The notes under the pieces: model-generated
Told to the model about the DNA's origin: nothing
The model's input: the letters and a program-made list of their open reading frames with translations, nothing else
Database searches by the model: none
Shown here: piece after piece, positions 37,601 to 49,800 of the stretch
Numbering within the stretch: the first letter of the stretch is position 1
How the letters are laid out: the number at the start of each line of letters is the position of its first letter
Assembly (NCBI RefSeq): GCF_018691265.1
Contig: NW_024881322.1
Span: 7,626,001 to 7,690,000, forward strand
DNA length: 64,000 nt
Source of the DNA: Tyto alba
Lineage: Eukaryota > Chordata > Aves > Strigiformes > Tytonidae
Direction of reading: 5' to 3'
Program-made: the position numbers and the translations under genes

Positions 37601-40600
37601 TGACCACGGGCTTCGGGAGGTGAGCCTCGAGGAAACGACAGTGCAGAGACAAAAACCTTTGGTAATAACAGAAAACTTGATGTTGATGTTGATGTAGCCG
37701 CCGTACTCGCTTTGTAGCTGAAGTGCAAATTAACCACTCCCGGTTCTCACCGTGACATCCTGGTGAATCTGCTGCTGCCATAACATCTTGTGGGCCAGGA
37801 TTTGGAAAGAAGGTGGTGAAAAGGGACAGGGCATGTAGGTAGTTATCAAGGAGACGTGTGACCTTGCGTGGCAGGGACCCTCTAGATGGGAACCCACCAG
37901 TAAACCCAGCCGGAACAATGTAAGGATCTGCCCCAGCAGGACTCATTGGTAGTGTCCTGCCACGGCCCTTGGATGTTACTTAAATCTAAGTAACATTTGT
38001 CCTGCTGCAAGACGGGCTAGCATGGAAAAAAAAAAATGGCATTAATTAGCTGTTTCCCACAAAGTGTTTTTATCAAAGGCAACAAAATAATAACTAGTGC
38101 CTCAGCATTAAGTGAACCCATTAAAGTTAATTGAGCAATGAGTAAATCAGCTTAATCCCCTCCTCCTGACGTATCTGGCTTTTCATATTCATGACACCAT
38201 GTAATCTTTGGGCTGGTGGTTTTGGTCCTCATCCAAGCTGCTTCCCCACTCACCTGGCTTGGTGCCTCGGCTCCCCATCTCCTCAACCCTCGAGGAAGCC
38301 CGTCCTACTGCATTCCTGGGCAAATTGTCCCCTTTCCTTTCACTCAGTGAGGACTAATAGATGCTTACACCAGGCGAGGTAACGCAAGAGGAGCAGCAGA
38401 GACCGCGTAATGAATACAAATGCCTCAATGTTCAATCTCCCACCACCTCCAAGGCGTAACGGTCCTTTTGCTCCTAGACAGGAGAAATCCAAGTACCAAG
38501 TAATAGCTGGTTGAAGCCATTGTGGAACCAACACACCTAGCAGGCCATAGGCTTTAGTAGCAAGTTGCAACCAACTCCCTGGCCAAGGAGGTGTCTTCTC
38601 GCGGCAAGAGAGCAGCTCTGGCCAATTTTTGGGCACCTGCACTAAGAATGCTGAAGGCAGAAGCAGGGCAGAGGCAGCTGTGATGGCCTGAGGAATGGGG
38701 TGGCTGGTGGTGCAGGAGCAGATCCAGTGGAAGTACTGCAGCCCTTCCTGTTGAGCATCAGCCTGGTGAGCAAAGTGCTTTCTTGCCAATGCACCCGTAA
38801 GAGCAGACTAATGTGTGGGCACAGCAAGGAGTGCATACAGAGAAAATCATGTGTTAGGGTGTTCAAGGGCAGTCAGGAGGGTGTGCTGTGAATAGAGAGG
38901 GAGGGCATGACCTTGAGGCATTAAAAAAAAAAAAAAATCCTATTCAGCAGCAGCCTTAAGGTCCCCACAAGTGATCATATGTGGCAGAACTGCTCAAGAG
39001 GGGCAGCATCAGATGGTGCCCCCCTGTATTTTGAGAACTTGACCCCAGTGCAGCACTACCCCAGGCAAGTGCCTTACACGGGGGCTCCAGAGAACAGCCT
39101 GCACCTTGCAGTGCTCATGGGTGCGACCCCCACCCCAGCACTGCAGTGGCAGCCCAAGGGGAGACCCCCACCCCACAAAGCCCCATAGGGTGTAAAACCC
39201 CAAAACTCAAAATGGGAAAACTATGTTGATGGTGGAAGCAGTCTAGCAAGCAAACACTCGCTCTGATGGATGTGGAAGGAGACAGGCATTGACTTTGCAG
39301 ATCCCGTTTGTTTGTCTTTGAGGGTAGAGAAACAGGGAGTTTTGATGATAGGAACAGCTTCATCTGCCTCCCTGGAGGACATGGCTGATGTTTATGCTCC
39401 TCCCCTGTTTTTTCCAGCAGATGGGGTGAGCCTCAAAATGATTGAAGACCTGAAGGCCATGATTGACAACATCTCTCAGGAGGTTGCTCTACTGAAGGAA
39501 AAGCAAGCGCTCCAGACAGGTAAAGAACTCACTGAAGAAGGCATGGCTTTTGCTTTGAGAGAGGAGCTGGTTATAGGGCAGCTACAATTGCTCCACACAT
39601 TTTGACAAGAGATGTCTGAGCACCCCGTGACAGGGAGTCTGTCACAAGGAGGGAGGTTGGGAAGGTCAAAGCAAAATGTGGCTTTACGTGCTAGAGCTTC
39701 CCATTTGTAAAGCTATGGATATTTCTATGACACTAAGCCAGATGTTAATTTTCCTTTATGAGTTAGAGGGATGGGTAATGGATAAAAAATGGGTAAAGTC
39801 AAATGAAGCTTACAGTTTTGTCTGAACCAGTGAAATGGTGACCTGGTCTCTTATACATACCATGATATTGCCCAGGGAACCTCATGGAGGTCAGTCCCAC
39901 CGTGCTTCATTGAACACATACAGAGGACAGTCCCAGAATGTCCATCTTCCAGCACTATTCCACGGTTATTCTATGCAAACCTCACCAACATTGGTAGGAG
40001 AAGGATTTGCAGAACACGAAACAGAAATGAGATGAAAATGCAAGTTAAGGAAAATTTTCTCCTTAGAAGAAATGGAACACAAGCAAAATCAAGGCTTTAG
40101 ATCCAAGCTTACATTCATTGGTTTGAATATTAATGTGTGGTGCTGATTAGTTATTGTTTGGCTAGCGTACCCTGCAGTCTCAGGGTTTAGAGCTTAAAAA
40201 AAATAAAATAAATTGCTATTCTTAACAATAAAATTAAAGGCAAGTAGAAATTTCCTCCAAAGACCTCAAGCTGTGCAAGCACAACACTTCTGATCAAAGC
40301 CTATTAAAAAAGACATTTTTCTCATGCTTGCATAATTAAGATGACTGAACTGAAATTGCAGACTTTTTTCCAAAACACTCCAACACCACAGCAGCGCCCA
40401 CAACCAACCTTGCCTTTAAAAAACCCATCGGAGAAACTGTAGCAGCAGCTGGGGAAGAGCAAGGCCCGGGGAAGGGGCGGGAGGACCACGCTGTGATCTC
40501 TGCTCCGGCCGCAGCAGAGCCCAGGAGGGTGACAGGGGCACCCCGAGGTCCGTTTTCCCCGACAGTTTGCAGGTGGGGAGGGCATTTCCCCGCAGCCGTG

Positions 40601-41173
40601 CCCTGCGTGGGAGGGAGAGGGCTCCCCATGCTGCTGGGGGTTGCTGCGCAGCCGAAGAAATGAAACCTGGAGTTCGGCCGCCGCGGCTGCGGCTGCCGCC
40701 TCCTCCGGGGTGCTGTTTTTAAACCCGATTCCCTTTCTGTCTTTTTGTTCTGTCCGTGTGGTAATCTTTCAGTTTGCCTGAAAGGCACCAAAATTCACCT
40801 AAAATGCTTCCTGGCGTTCTCGGAGACCAAGACGTACCACGAGGCAAGCGAAAACTGCATCTCGCAGGGCGGCACGCTCAGCACCCCCCAGAGTGGGGAG
40901 GAGAACGATGCTCTCTATGACTACATGCGCAAGAGCATCGGCTCCGAGGCGGAGATCTGGCTGGGCCTCAACGACATGGCAGCGGAGGGCAAGTGGGTCG
41001 ACATGACGGGCGGCCCCGTCCGCTACAAGAACTGGGAGACTGAAATCACCACCCAGCCCGACGGCGGCAAGCTGGAAAACTGTGCAGCTTTGTCGGGGGC
41101 CGCCGTCGGCAAGTGGTTCGACAAGAGGTGCAAAGACCAGCTGCCTTACGTCTGCCAGTTCATGATCGTGTAG
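34521..41173 (+). CDS. CLEC3B: CLEC3B, tetranectin (complete, 3 coding exons)
   Basis: Exons 34521-34626, 39421-39519 and 40773-41173 join in frame to 606 bases, 201 residues plus TAG; human is 202. Tetranectin is a secreted homotrimeric C-type lectin-like plasma and matrix protein that binds plasminogen kringle 4. Residues 1 to about 21 form a signal peptide with a Leu-rich core (CLLLCLLSLA). Residues 22-35 are the Lys-rich heparin-binding segment, about 36-68 the trimerising coiled coil (EVALLKEKQALQT), and 69-201 the lectin domain. Six cysteines at 70, 80, 97, 172, 188 and 196 match the three family disulfides. Lys168, Glu170 and Asp185 match the human kringle-4 / calcium site residues. 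The lectin motifs EIWLGLNDM and WFDKRC are intact. The ATG has G at -3 and +4. Confidence 0.97.
34763..34784 (+). repeat. T run in CLEC3B intron 1
   Basis: This is an uninterrupted 22-base T run about 140 bases after the exon 1 donor. Another T run lies at 36446-36465 in the same intron, inside a longer T-rich stretch that starts near 36400. Confidence 0.9.
39421..39519 (+). CDS. CLEC3B: CLEC3B coding exon 2 (trimerisation coiled coil)
   Basis: Residues 36-68 end in ISQEVALLKEKQALQT, the trimerising helix. The acceptor is a tandem CAGCAG (39415-39420). I chose the second CAG because it gives exactly the human spacing. Phase is 1 at both ends. An N-I-S sequon (Asn52) lies within the helix. 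Confidence 0.95.
40773..41173 (+). CDS. CLEC3B: CLEC3B coding exon 3 (C-type lectin-like domain)
   Basis: Residues 69-201 start VCLKGTKIHLKCFLAF, include EIWLGLNDMAAEGKWVDMTG, and end YVCQFMIV before TAG at 41171-41173. The exon is very GC-rich, unlike the introns around it. Confidence 0.97.
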
Positions 41174-41251
41174 CGGCGAGGGCTCCCCCCCCCCCCCCGC
41201 CCGCCCGCAACCCGGGTCTTCCCCCTTGGCAGCAGGATTATAAAGCTATAG

Positions 41252-41297
41252 GTATGTGTACGTGTACATGTACGTATGCACGCACGCGCGCACGTGT
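41252..41297 (+). repeat. 46-base uninterrupted purine/pyrimidine alternation, CLEC3B 3'UTR
   Basis: Every base from 41252 to 41297 alternates purine and pyrimidine, mixing GT, AC, GC and AT steps. It contains short palindromes such as gtacatgtac. It starts 79 bases after the CLEC3B stop. Alternating tracts of this kind, especially the GC/GT part at 41279-41297, favour Z-DNA. Confidence 0.85.
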
Positions 41298-42358
41298 TCA
41301 AGTAGAGTCACTCTTTGCAAAGAGAGCCGTCACGGCTCGGTGTCGGATTAGAGAGTGTTAGAGCATTTCATTTGGCCATATCCAGCCCCGTTAGCAGCTG
41401 CATCGTTCTTACTAAGGCACGATTTATAGATATATTTTTTTACACAGGGAATTTATTGGGATGGCTTGGTTGTTTTGGCAAAGAACCAGTGCAGCAGTCC
41501 AGCCTGGCAAACAGCCACCTCGGCTGCCTGGGGCTATCGCTCTGCAATGTCATTTCCCATCTTGCTGAGCTTTGTTGGGAAACCAGCACAGCCAGTTTCT
41601 GCTTTCTTCTCCTGTTTTTCTCCCCCACAAGCCCTGGCAGTGATCCGTAGGAGCTCCTTGTTCCTCACAGTGCCCCAATTCAGGCTCTTGGGGATCAAGG
41701 TCCTGTCTTGACGAGCAGAGGGAGTTACTCCTGTTTTGCATTGAGAGATACAATTGGGATTATTGGCTGAGTACCAGCTGCTCAGTGGGTTGTCCGACTA
41801 GTCCGGTTATGTGCATGAATGAATTAGCAAGTTAACAGGCATGGGTTGACTTACTCAGAAGGCGGGTGTCCTTTCCAGAAGCATTCCCCACTTCGTTGGT
41901 CCTTTTCTCATCAGCCAGAAGCCAGTTTCACTGATTTCAGTGAGACAGCAAGACCCACTGCCGGATTTTTTACAAAAATCCCATCAGAAGCTTTATTTAT
42001 GCTCCAGCATCACAGGGGAAGCAAGGATGACTTGCAGCAGTCAGTCAAATATATTCTTGGAAATACAAGATTAAAGTATGACGTAAATAACAGGAAGTAA
42101 TGCTATGAGGGAATATGCTGCCTTATGAAAAACAACTGTGTATTGAAAATGAACCCGAGGACAACTCACTTCAGCAGCTTTAGGAATCATCTGATGGAAA
42201 CCCAGTTGAAATAGTCCAGTCTTTGTTGATCCAGGCACAGTCCTCAGCAAACATAAATCTGCTGAGTACTGTTTGTGCCTATAAAGTCATGCCCAGCTGA
42301 AGGTCTGGCCTCAGTAATACTTTGCTGAGAAAAAGGTTAAAGAAAAAAAATAACTTGA

Positions 42359-42364
42359 AATAAA
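42359..42364 (+). terminator. CLEC3B: Candidate poly(A) signal of CLEC3B (AATAAA)
   Basis: This is the first canonical AATAAA that I find after the CLEC3B stop, about 1.19 kb downstream. ATTAAA at 42070-42075 and the weak variant TATAAA near 41240 are alternatives. The true 3' end cannot be settled here. Confidence 0.3.
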
Positions 42365-42639
42365 GAGCAATGATGGGAAAGAAGTGCAGGCCACCCCAAC
42401 AACTTAACGAAGCTTTGCTGGCTGTTGGCTGAGTGGTATTAGCAGTTCTTTGCAGTCTGGTGCTTGGTAATAACCCCTCCAGTTTGGGTCACGTCCCCCA
42501 TGCTGCCAGGTTGGAGGTGTCAAGACATGATGTGCTTGGGGAGCCCATGGGAGAGGTACATTAATTTGCCGCTTTGTTCAAAAACAGCACGATGGTGGGT
42601 ATTCCAAGACTTCGAGTGGGAGCCAAGCTGGAGGGATTG

Positions 42640-42641
<2 letters not shown>

Positions 42642-42674
<33 letters not shown>
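42642..42674 (+). repeat. (CA)n microsatellite
   Basis: This is a perfect CA dinucleotide run of about 16 copies. A short AT dinucleotide run follows at about 42748-42759. Both are likely to vary between individuals. Confidence 0.95.
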
Positions 42675-42678
<4 letters not shown>

Positions 42679-43252
42679 CAGGGTGCACACTTCCGAGGCT
42701 GTCACTATTGCCAAACTCTCCGCTGTTCAAATGACTATAAAATAAAATATATATATATAGCTTGCTGAAGAAACGGAGTTGCGTCAATGTGATTGGAGGG
42801 CTTTCTTCTCCTTGCATTTCTCTTTAAAAGCAGCTCCAGACATCTGTCAGAAGGTTGGAGATATCAAAGGCAGAGGGGAAAAGCAGAAAGCGAGAGCCTC
42901 TTGCCCTGTGATGTGGTTTATCGGATTCCCCCCTCCCACCCCATTATCATCCCAGTCACATGCCATACGCAGGATACAGACAGGGGATCCTTTTATAGGA
43001 AAATAACATTTCCTTCCTCCCCTCCCCTTGGTGCTGGGAAATTTCACTCCAAAATACGAACCAACCCAGAGGAAAGGTCCTTCCCTCACCCTCCTTTGGC
43101 AGCGGTAGCGGTGCTGGGGGAGGTGGCACCTCGGGTCCCAGCGTGGAGCCAGCTCTTCCCAGGCTGCCTCCCACCTCCTCCGCAATGAGCAGAGCTGCAG
43201 CGGCACTGAGCATCCTTCTCCTTCCCCTCACTGAGGTGGTGACGACTTCTCC

Positions 43253-43276
43253 CTCCTCCTCCTCCTCCTCCTCCTC
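43253..43276 (+). repeat. (CTC)n trinucleotide repeat
   Basis: This is a run of about eight CTC units on the plus strand, GAG on the minus strand. It produces Glu or Ser runs in overlapping chance frames. Confidence 0.9.
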
Positions 43277-46200
43277 AACATCCTGAGAAGGAGAGAAGAT
43301 CATACATGAGAAGACAGTGCTCCACACCAGTCTGGGATGTTTCAACTGCTGCATAGCTGCATGTGAAATTAGGTCTCTTGCACAAGAGGCCAGACCTTCA
43401 CTGAGCTCTATTCTGGCCCCTGATCCTGAAGGTTTCCAAGGCTCTTTGCTGTAGGTCATGGTTACACCCTACAAGCCAGCCTGTCTCAATATAAACCCTG
43501 CAGATCCCTTGGCAGATGATCCCTCCATGTTTTTAGCTACACATGAACGCAAAGCAGCAAAGCTGGAAGCGTTGCTGGCTTTGATCCTGACTGGTCATAA
43601 ACCACACGGTCTTAAAACACAAATGTGTGGTCAGAGAAATAAACAGAGGGCTTTTATGGGAGCCCAGAAACAAAAGAGGGGCGATGTGAAAGCCATGGGC
43701 CCTGGCGATGCTGAGCTTCAGGGAAGATGTGGGTGCTGTAGCTGGACCCATCTCTGTGTGGAGTGTGAATCTGAGAAACAGCCATGGAGGTGGATGCCAA
43801 AGGATATTCCCAGAGAGGACACTAAAGAGTCAATCTGTCAAAATCTGAAGAATAACAAGTTGCTCTCAGCAGATTTCTTGCTCATATCTCTCTTGCGCTC
43901 TATTTTCACATAGCTACACTCATGCCAGCACTATCCTTCATAGATGTTTTGCTCTTCTGAAGCTGGGAGGAGCACAGGGAAGGGTGGCTTTGCTCCTGTA
44001 GTTGTTGGGCCCATGAGACGAAAACTGACCTTGCAGTTTCAGCGTTGTCTTTGTGAGTTTAATACTATTCTACAAGCTTCTTCTCACTGTACGTTATGAA
44101 GTACAAATTTTCTTTTAAAAGCCAAAGAAAAAGAAACTCTAGAAGATTCCTCATCCTTGCTTACATCAGCACATTCTTTTGTTTGTTTTGTTTGTGGCCA
44201 ACCCCACGTTTTGTGCTCACAGTGAATGCCAGGATGGAGGGGCTGAACGGGGGACACCGGCTGCCTCCACCCCAGAGGGACCCAATGGGAACTGCCCAGA
44301 GCAGATGTGGTCCATCTGCTGGGGGCAGGGACAAGCATCACTTTTTTGATCTTCCATTAAATCTTGTTGGCACTCAAGCCGGAGAGGAACAGCTGCTGTC
44401 CACAAAGTGCGGCCGCAACCGAAGGCATGCAGATTAGTGGAAAGAAACCTCAGCTCTTCCCCAACAAAAAGAAATGTGGAGAATGATCATGTCTGCACCA
44501 ATGTATTGCAACGCCTGCAATCTCAAAGGAACCTCGTGTTATTAAAATAGCAGCTGTTGTGTAAGGTCTCATGCTGCTGACAGCGCCGCTCAGCTGCCTG
44601 TGGCTCTGTAGCACAGCAGAGGAAAGAGGAAATATGAAATCTGTATATATTTACATAAACAAAAGAAGAAAATTACCGGGTGAGCCCACAGAAAGCGTTA
44701 TCCCAGCACTACGCCATCCACAGCTGACTTCAATAGAGCTGCACTAATCTGTCCTGACCCCAATTTACCAAGGTCCTGAAGCACAGGCAAAGGGCCAAAT
44801 GGTTAAAAGTGACATGGTTAACCATAAAACGGGTAATAACTTTCTGAAGTATCCCTTCAAGCAAGAGCCAGGACAACACACTATTAACACATGTCAGCGC
44901 CCTGGCCAGCAGCCAGGTTGCTTTTGGCTTTGGTCAGTAAAAGGGCCAGGTAGGCAAAGGTGGGTAAGAATTTGGGAGTCACAAGCCAAAAGCTTGCTCT
45001 GAGCCTTGAACACTTTTGCAGGCCTCAGTCCTTAGCAGTCCTGGGTGGATTCAGACCAAGAGAGTTTGATGACATGGGAAAAGGGCCCCAAGCAGACAGA
45101 GGGAGAAGATTCATGCTCAGAGCAAGCAACCCAACCCCACATCTCTGCTCCTTGAGCCTGTCCGCTCCGCCTGAGGGTTACTCAGACCTGAGTGTCTCAG
45201 CACATCAGGTGTACCCTCTCCTTATCATCTTTTGCAAGGAACAACCCCCAAATACCTCTGCTCCTTTCTGCCACAAGGGGAAGGCACTTCCCACCTCTGG
45301 CTGTGGGATAACTCCATCAGCAGGATGCACCTCAAAAGGGAAGGAGCACCTCCACCCCTGCACCACTGAGCCTTGTTATGCCTATAGGCTCTACTGTTTG
45401 GTCATGCTCCCGTGTAAGCATTGAATCCCACTTCAGTACCTGACCTCTCAGTCTCTCCTGTTGCAAATAAAATTTAAAAAATAAATTAAAGTTACATTTC
45501 TCCAGATCATAAGCCACCATAGGCAGGGAAGAAACACAGATATGTGAGGATCAGCAAACAAAGGTAAGCCAAGCGACCACTGGGAACATAAGTATAAAAC
45601 AGTTGGGGGTCACTACACTGATAGAGAGTATAAAAAATGATCTCCTTGGGGGTAGAAGATAAAGCAAGGATGAAATGAAATCAGATTATGGTGTACAAAG
45701 TGAAAAAATAGTGCTTTATCCCCTTCATCTCCAGTATAGAAGTACCCTGAGGGAATCCAAAGGTAACAGCTGGGAACTGTTGCAAATACAGTGAAAATCA
45801 CAAACACCTTCGCTGTGACTCACACCCAGCAGCCTCGCCGCTCTGTCCTGCCCCGTGCAACCAGGTCGGTGGTGCATCACCTCCCTGCCACCTCCCGCGC
45901 GCGTGCTTGTGCTGGAGGCTCGGGCCATCGGTGCTGGCAGCGACCGTGCGGTGCCCCGTGCCTGCAGCCCGGGCGCTCGCTAGCCAGCCCCCTGCCCTCA
46001 ACGTCCAGCCTCACACCAGGAAGGAAACAAAAACCCACAGATGGCTGCGCTGCCAAGAGGTGAGGCCAGATGCTAATCGCAGAAAATATTTGCTTTTGCT
46101 TCAACCCTGTTAGAAAGCTAACCCCGAGCCAGTTGAAAAGAACAAAACACACAAATCGCTTGCCAACCTCGCAGGCCTGCAATGAAGAACATGTCTCAAG

Positions 46201-46429
46201 GAGCTATGTTTAGAAAACACTGTTTGGGAAGCACTACATCTTATAAAAGAAAATGTAAGAAGGAAAATAAAACCTACACCACCTACTGCTTTGCAGAAAT
46301 GCCCCGGGGCCAGTTTAGTTTCCCACTGCAGTAACAGGAATGCTTTCTTATTTCTGCCACACACATCAACAGGGATCCCAAAGGCAAGGTCTCTGGCGTT
46401 CAATATTGCACCCCATTTCTGTGTTTCCC

Positions 46430-46885
46430 AGGACTGGTGGGGCCACATCTGGAGTTCCAGGTCCAGTTTTGGGCTCACCAGAACAGTGGGAACACGGACC
46501 TGCTGGAGTAAGAGCAGTGAAGGGACACAAAGATGATGAAGGGATTGGGGCAGATATTGTGTAAGGAGAGAGTGAGAGCCAGGGCTGCTCAGCCTAGAGA
46601 AGAGAAGGCTCAGGGGCTCTTATCCACGTGTTTAAATGCCTGATGGGAGTGGGTAGAGAAGACAGAGCCATGGGCACAAACTGAAATACAGGAAATTCTG
46701 CTTAAACAGCAGAGAACCCTTTTTCTCTGTGAGGGTCATCAGACCCTGGCACAGGTTGCCCAGAGAGGCTATGGAGTCTCCACCCTTGGAGATACTCAAA
46801 ACCTGACAAGAGGCTGCCCTGGCCAACCCTGCTCTGAGCAGGAGGTGGAACCACACGATCTCTAGACTTCCCAGCCAACCTCAGC
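46430..46885 (+). mobile_element. CR1-type LINE fragment, 5'-truncated, plus orientation
   Basis: The order of recognisable CR1 3'-end phrases is intact: a 'ccagttttgggctc' stretch, 'aaagatgatgaaggga', 'ctgctcagcctagagaagag', 'caggttgcccagagaggct', 'ggagtctccacccttggaga', and 'aaccacacgatctctagac'. These match the untranslated and terminal part of avian CR1 elements by memory. The copy is diverged and lacks the coding part, as most CR1 copies do. The ends are approximate. Confidence 0.85.
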
Positions 46886-49800
46886 TAGTCTGTGCAGACA
46901 CAGGCCCTGAGCAAGGGATCCTACCTACACAGCTGGTTCCTATTCTACACTCACAGGAGAAAAACAGGCATTTCAGGGGGAGAATGATGACCTGGGACAC
47001 CTGATGGAAGAGCTGTCATGTAAAGCCTTCCTACAGAGAAAGTTTGTCAAGAAAGCTCATAAAATAATCTCTCCTGGAATGTGATTTCTACACTGTAATG
47101 TTGCCAGACCTCTAGATACTAGATCTTGCTGCTCTTCCAAATGTGATCAGAAAACAAGAGCTGAAACTTCATATAGCTATTCAACAGAAAGGAAACTGAA
47201 AAAATTCCACCAAAGCATCAAAAAGCAAATTAAATGTATTTTTATATTAAACGATCAGCCAAAACACACAATTCATGAGTGGGTAGATGCAGTTGTGAAC
47301 CACAGTGACAGATTTGCTTTACCGTTAGAGCAGGATGGTCCATGGGCAGCTTGAATTTCATCTAGACTCATGTACGATGTGGACATTGCTCCATTTCTGG
47401 GAAAGCTTGGATCCAAACCCAACCCCCCTGAGCACCAAGCCACACTGACATGGGGGATCCAAACCCTGGGAGATGGGCAGTGCCACAGGTCCCCTCTGTC
47501 CGTGCACCAGCGCAGAGCTGCTGCGACACACACCCGTCGAGGTTGGCTCTTGCACTTTGTTCTTTAATATGTCAGAGCAAAAAGCCAAACCCTCAAGTGG
47601 GTAGACCTTAAACCAGTCAACTTTTAGGAAACGCTCCAGAAATAGTACTGTTTATAAACACCGTTAAACAATTGGCTCCATTGAAGAGCAAGGATTTGGA
47701 AGGAGCTGTGTGGGTGGGGTGCTTCGTACCTACAGTGAGTGACTGACAGTTTTCTACACAGCCTAGAAACTGAACTTGCTTTGAAAAATGAAGCAGAACA
47801 ACAATCAGCATTTTTTATTCCTAAATTAAAATGTATGCACCAAAAAGGGATGCAAACAGTGGCGGTAATTGTAGCGTATTGCTGGAGAAAGATAAGCAAT
47901 CCTGAAAGCATGGTACTAGGGAAAAAAAACAAAACAAAACAAAACATCTTACACGTAAAAGGTGGAAAGCTTGAAAACAAAAATAATTTTTACAGAGAAT
48001 TTTTCCTTCTTTTAAACATTCACAGGAATTATTATGCTGGCTTATACAAGTAGCCTATTTTTAAGCCTGCTGGAACTGCAGATGTAGGAGGTGTCCACAG
48101 CCAGATATAAAAACAACCTTATGACTTTTATCAGGTGATAAGCGTGCATTAAAAAGAGAGCAGACAGCCTTAGAGGCCAAACTGCAGTGAGCAGTGCATG
48201 CATCCAAAAGCAAAGATTCAGCCTTTGATTCACATGCTTATCAGGGAACCCAGATGACCCTGGAGGTCCACAGAAAATCACAGTCTTGAGCCTCAGGAAC
48301 TGGCTGCATCAGGGGAGGCAGAGCTCACGGTGCCGAGATATTGCCTTGTGATCACACGTGCTCTCACCTTCTCCTGTCGAGAAGCAGTGTCTGACAGCTG
48401 TGGGACCGAGGACACCACTCCATTCCTGATCCCCTTTCCCAATGCCCCGAATTCACACTCCGGGAGCAGTAAAATTGGTTGTTCCAGACACAGGGACTCG
48501 AAGTTGCATAAAAATTGTCTTATTAAAACAAACCCACCACATAATCTGACAGTCTGCATATCAGTTATCCATCCACGGGAACCACAGCACGTCAGAGCTT
48601 CTCTGGACACGTATTTTGCAGTAATTCCATTCCTTCCTCAGCTGCATCCCCACAGCATGGAGCAAGCTGGCATATTTAGTGTAGTGTTGAGGTGCACAAG
48701 CGCAGCAGTGGGATTTCAGCTGACAGGAGCCATGAGGAATTACAAATGCTTGGAGTCTTAAACCATACTAGGTCCAGGAACCCAGATCTCAGTTAAATTC
48801 AAGCCTTTCCAGGCAGCTAAAACCAGGCAGGGACCGCAGCAGCTAGCTGCAGGGAAAATCCAGCTTTGTCGAAGGAGAGAGAAAATTTACAAGGCTACCA
48901 GGTCACACCATCTACGTTCCAGCCCTTTGCCATGGTCACATCCCAGAGACATGATCCTGTTTTATTCTCTGGGGAAGGGACTGAGGCTGTGGGAGCATTA
49001 CTGTGGGGAACTGGTTTGGGGCACAGGCTGGGTCGAGGCAGGGCTCCTGGGCACCCAGAGGTGTCTGCATATCACAGACAATGCAGTTACGAGACTTCAG
49101 GTTTCAATTCTGCATTATGAAAGACAACACGCACACACAAATTAAGAGATATTAAGGCTGCAAAGCTCTGGACCTTAAAAAAAAAAAAAAATCAGGAAAA
49201 TGTGAAAATTAAGGTTGCTTGGAAACCTTGATTCGATACCCTTTTTCCATTATATCATGTGTTACCTGTACCAGTAATTTCATAGCAAGGTTAGTACATT
49301 TACTGCAAGCCTAACAGCAGCACTAACCACAGCAAATGCTATTACAGCAGTAGTTTTGCAGAAAAGGATGAAACTTGAGCACCCAGGCAGAAGTGTGCCC
49401 TCCCGCTGTGCAGGAGAGCTCCTCCTCCCTCCTTCCCTCCCTCTCCCTGGCTGTGACCTAGATGTGAGCAGTTTCTTGGTCAAACCCAAAGGGTGGGGTA
49501 GGGCCCACTATCAGTGTTGACAAAGGTAATAGCCCATGTTTCTATTGTTGTATAACGTTATCTAAATAGATTCTGCTGGTGAGAGTTAGCGCAGAGTAGC
49601 AATTTAACTAAATATCACGGCTAGGAGTGGAGACCTGATAGTCAGAGGTGTGCTAACTTCAGCTACCACCACCAAAAGCAACTACTGGCCTGGGAACGTG
49701 CAAGGGTTACACACTCGGTCCTCATCATCCCCAAAAGCCCAGCCCAGCCTGCCTACCTACTGCATACCTGGGACCTTGGCAGGAAAGAGAGGGGGGTTGT

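Larger units (their letters stand above)
42400..46400. other. Intergenic region right of CLEC3B, no gene recognised
   Basis: The region contains simple repeats and open frames without recognisable domains, the longest being 151 codons at 43458-43913 on the plus strand. No splice-consistent exon or RNA gene was seen. The stretch at about 45400-45490 ends in an AATAAA-containing AT-rich tail (near 45466) and could be the end of an old element or of a non-coding transcript, but nothing confirms it. Confidence 0.45.

Noticed and set aside
39270..39605. 111-codon frame covering CLEC3B exon 2
   Set aside because: Only 39421-39519 is the exon. The remainder is read-through into introns on both sides.
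43458..43913. 151-codon plus-strand open frame between CLEC3B and CDCP1
   Set aside because: No recognisable domain, no splice context, no CpG promoter and no homology I can recall. Such lengths occur by chance in this amount of sequence.
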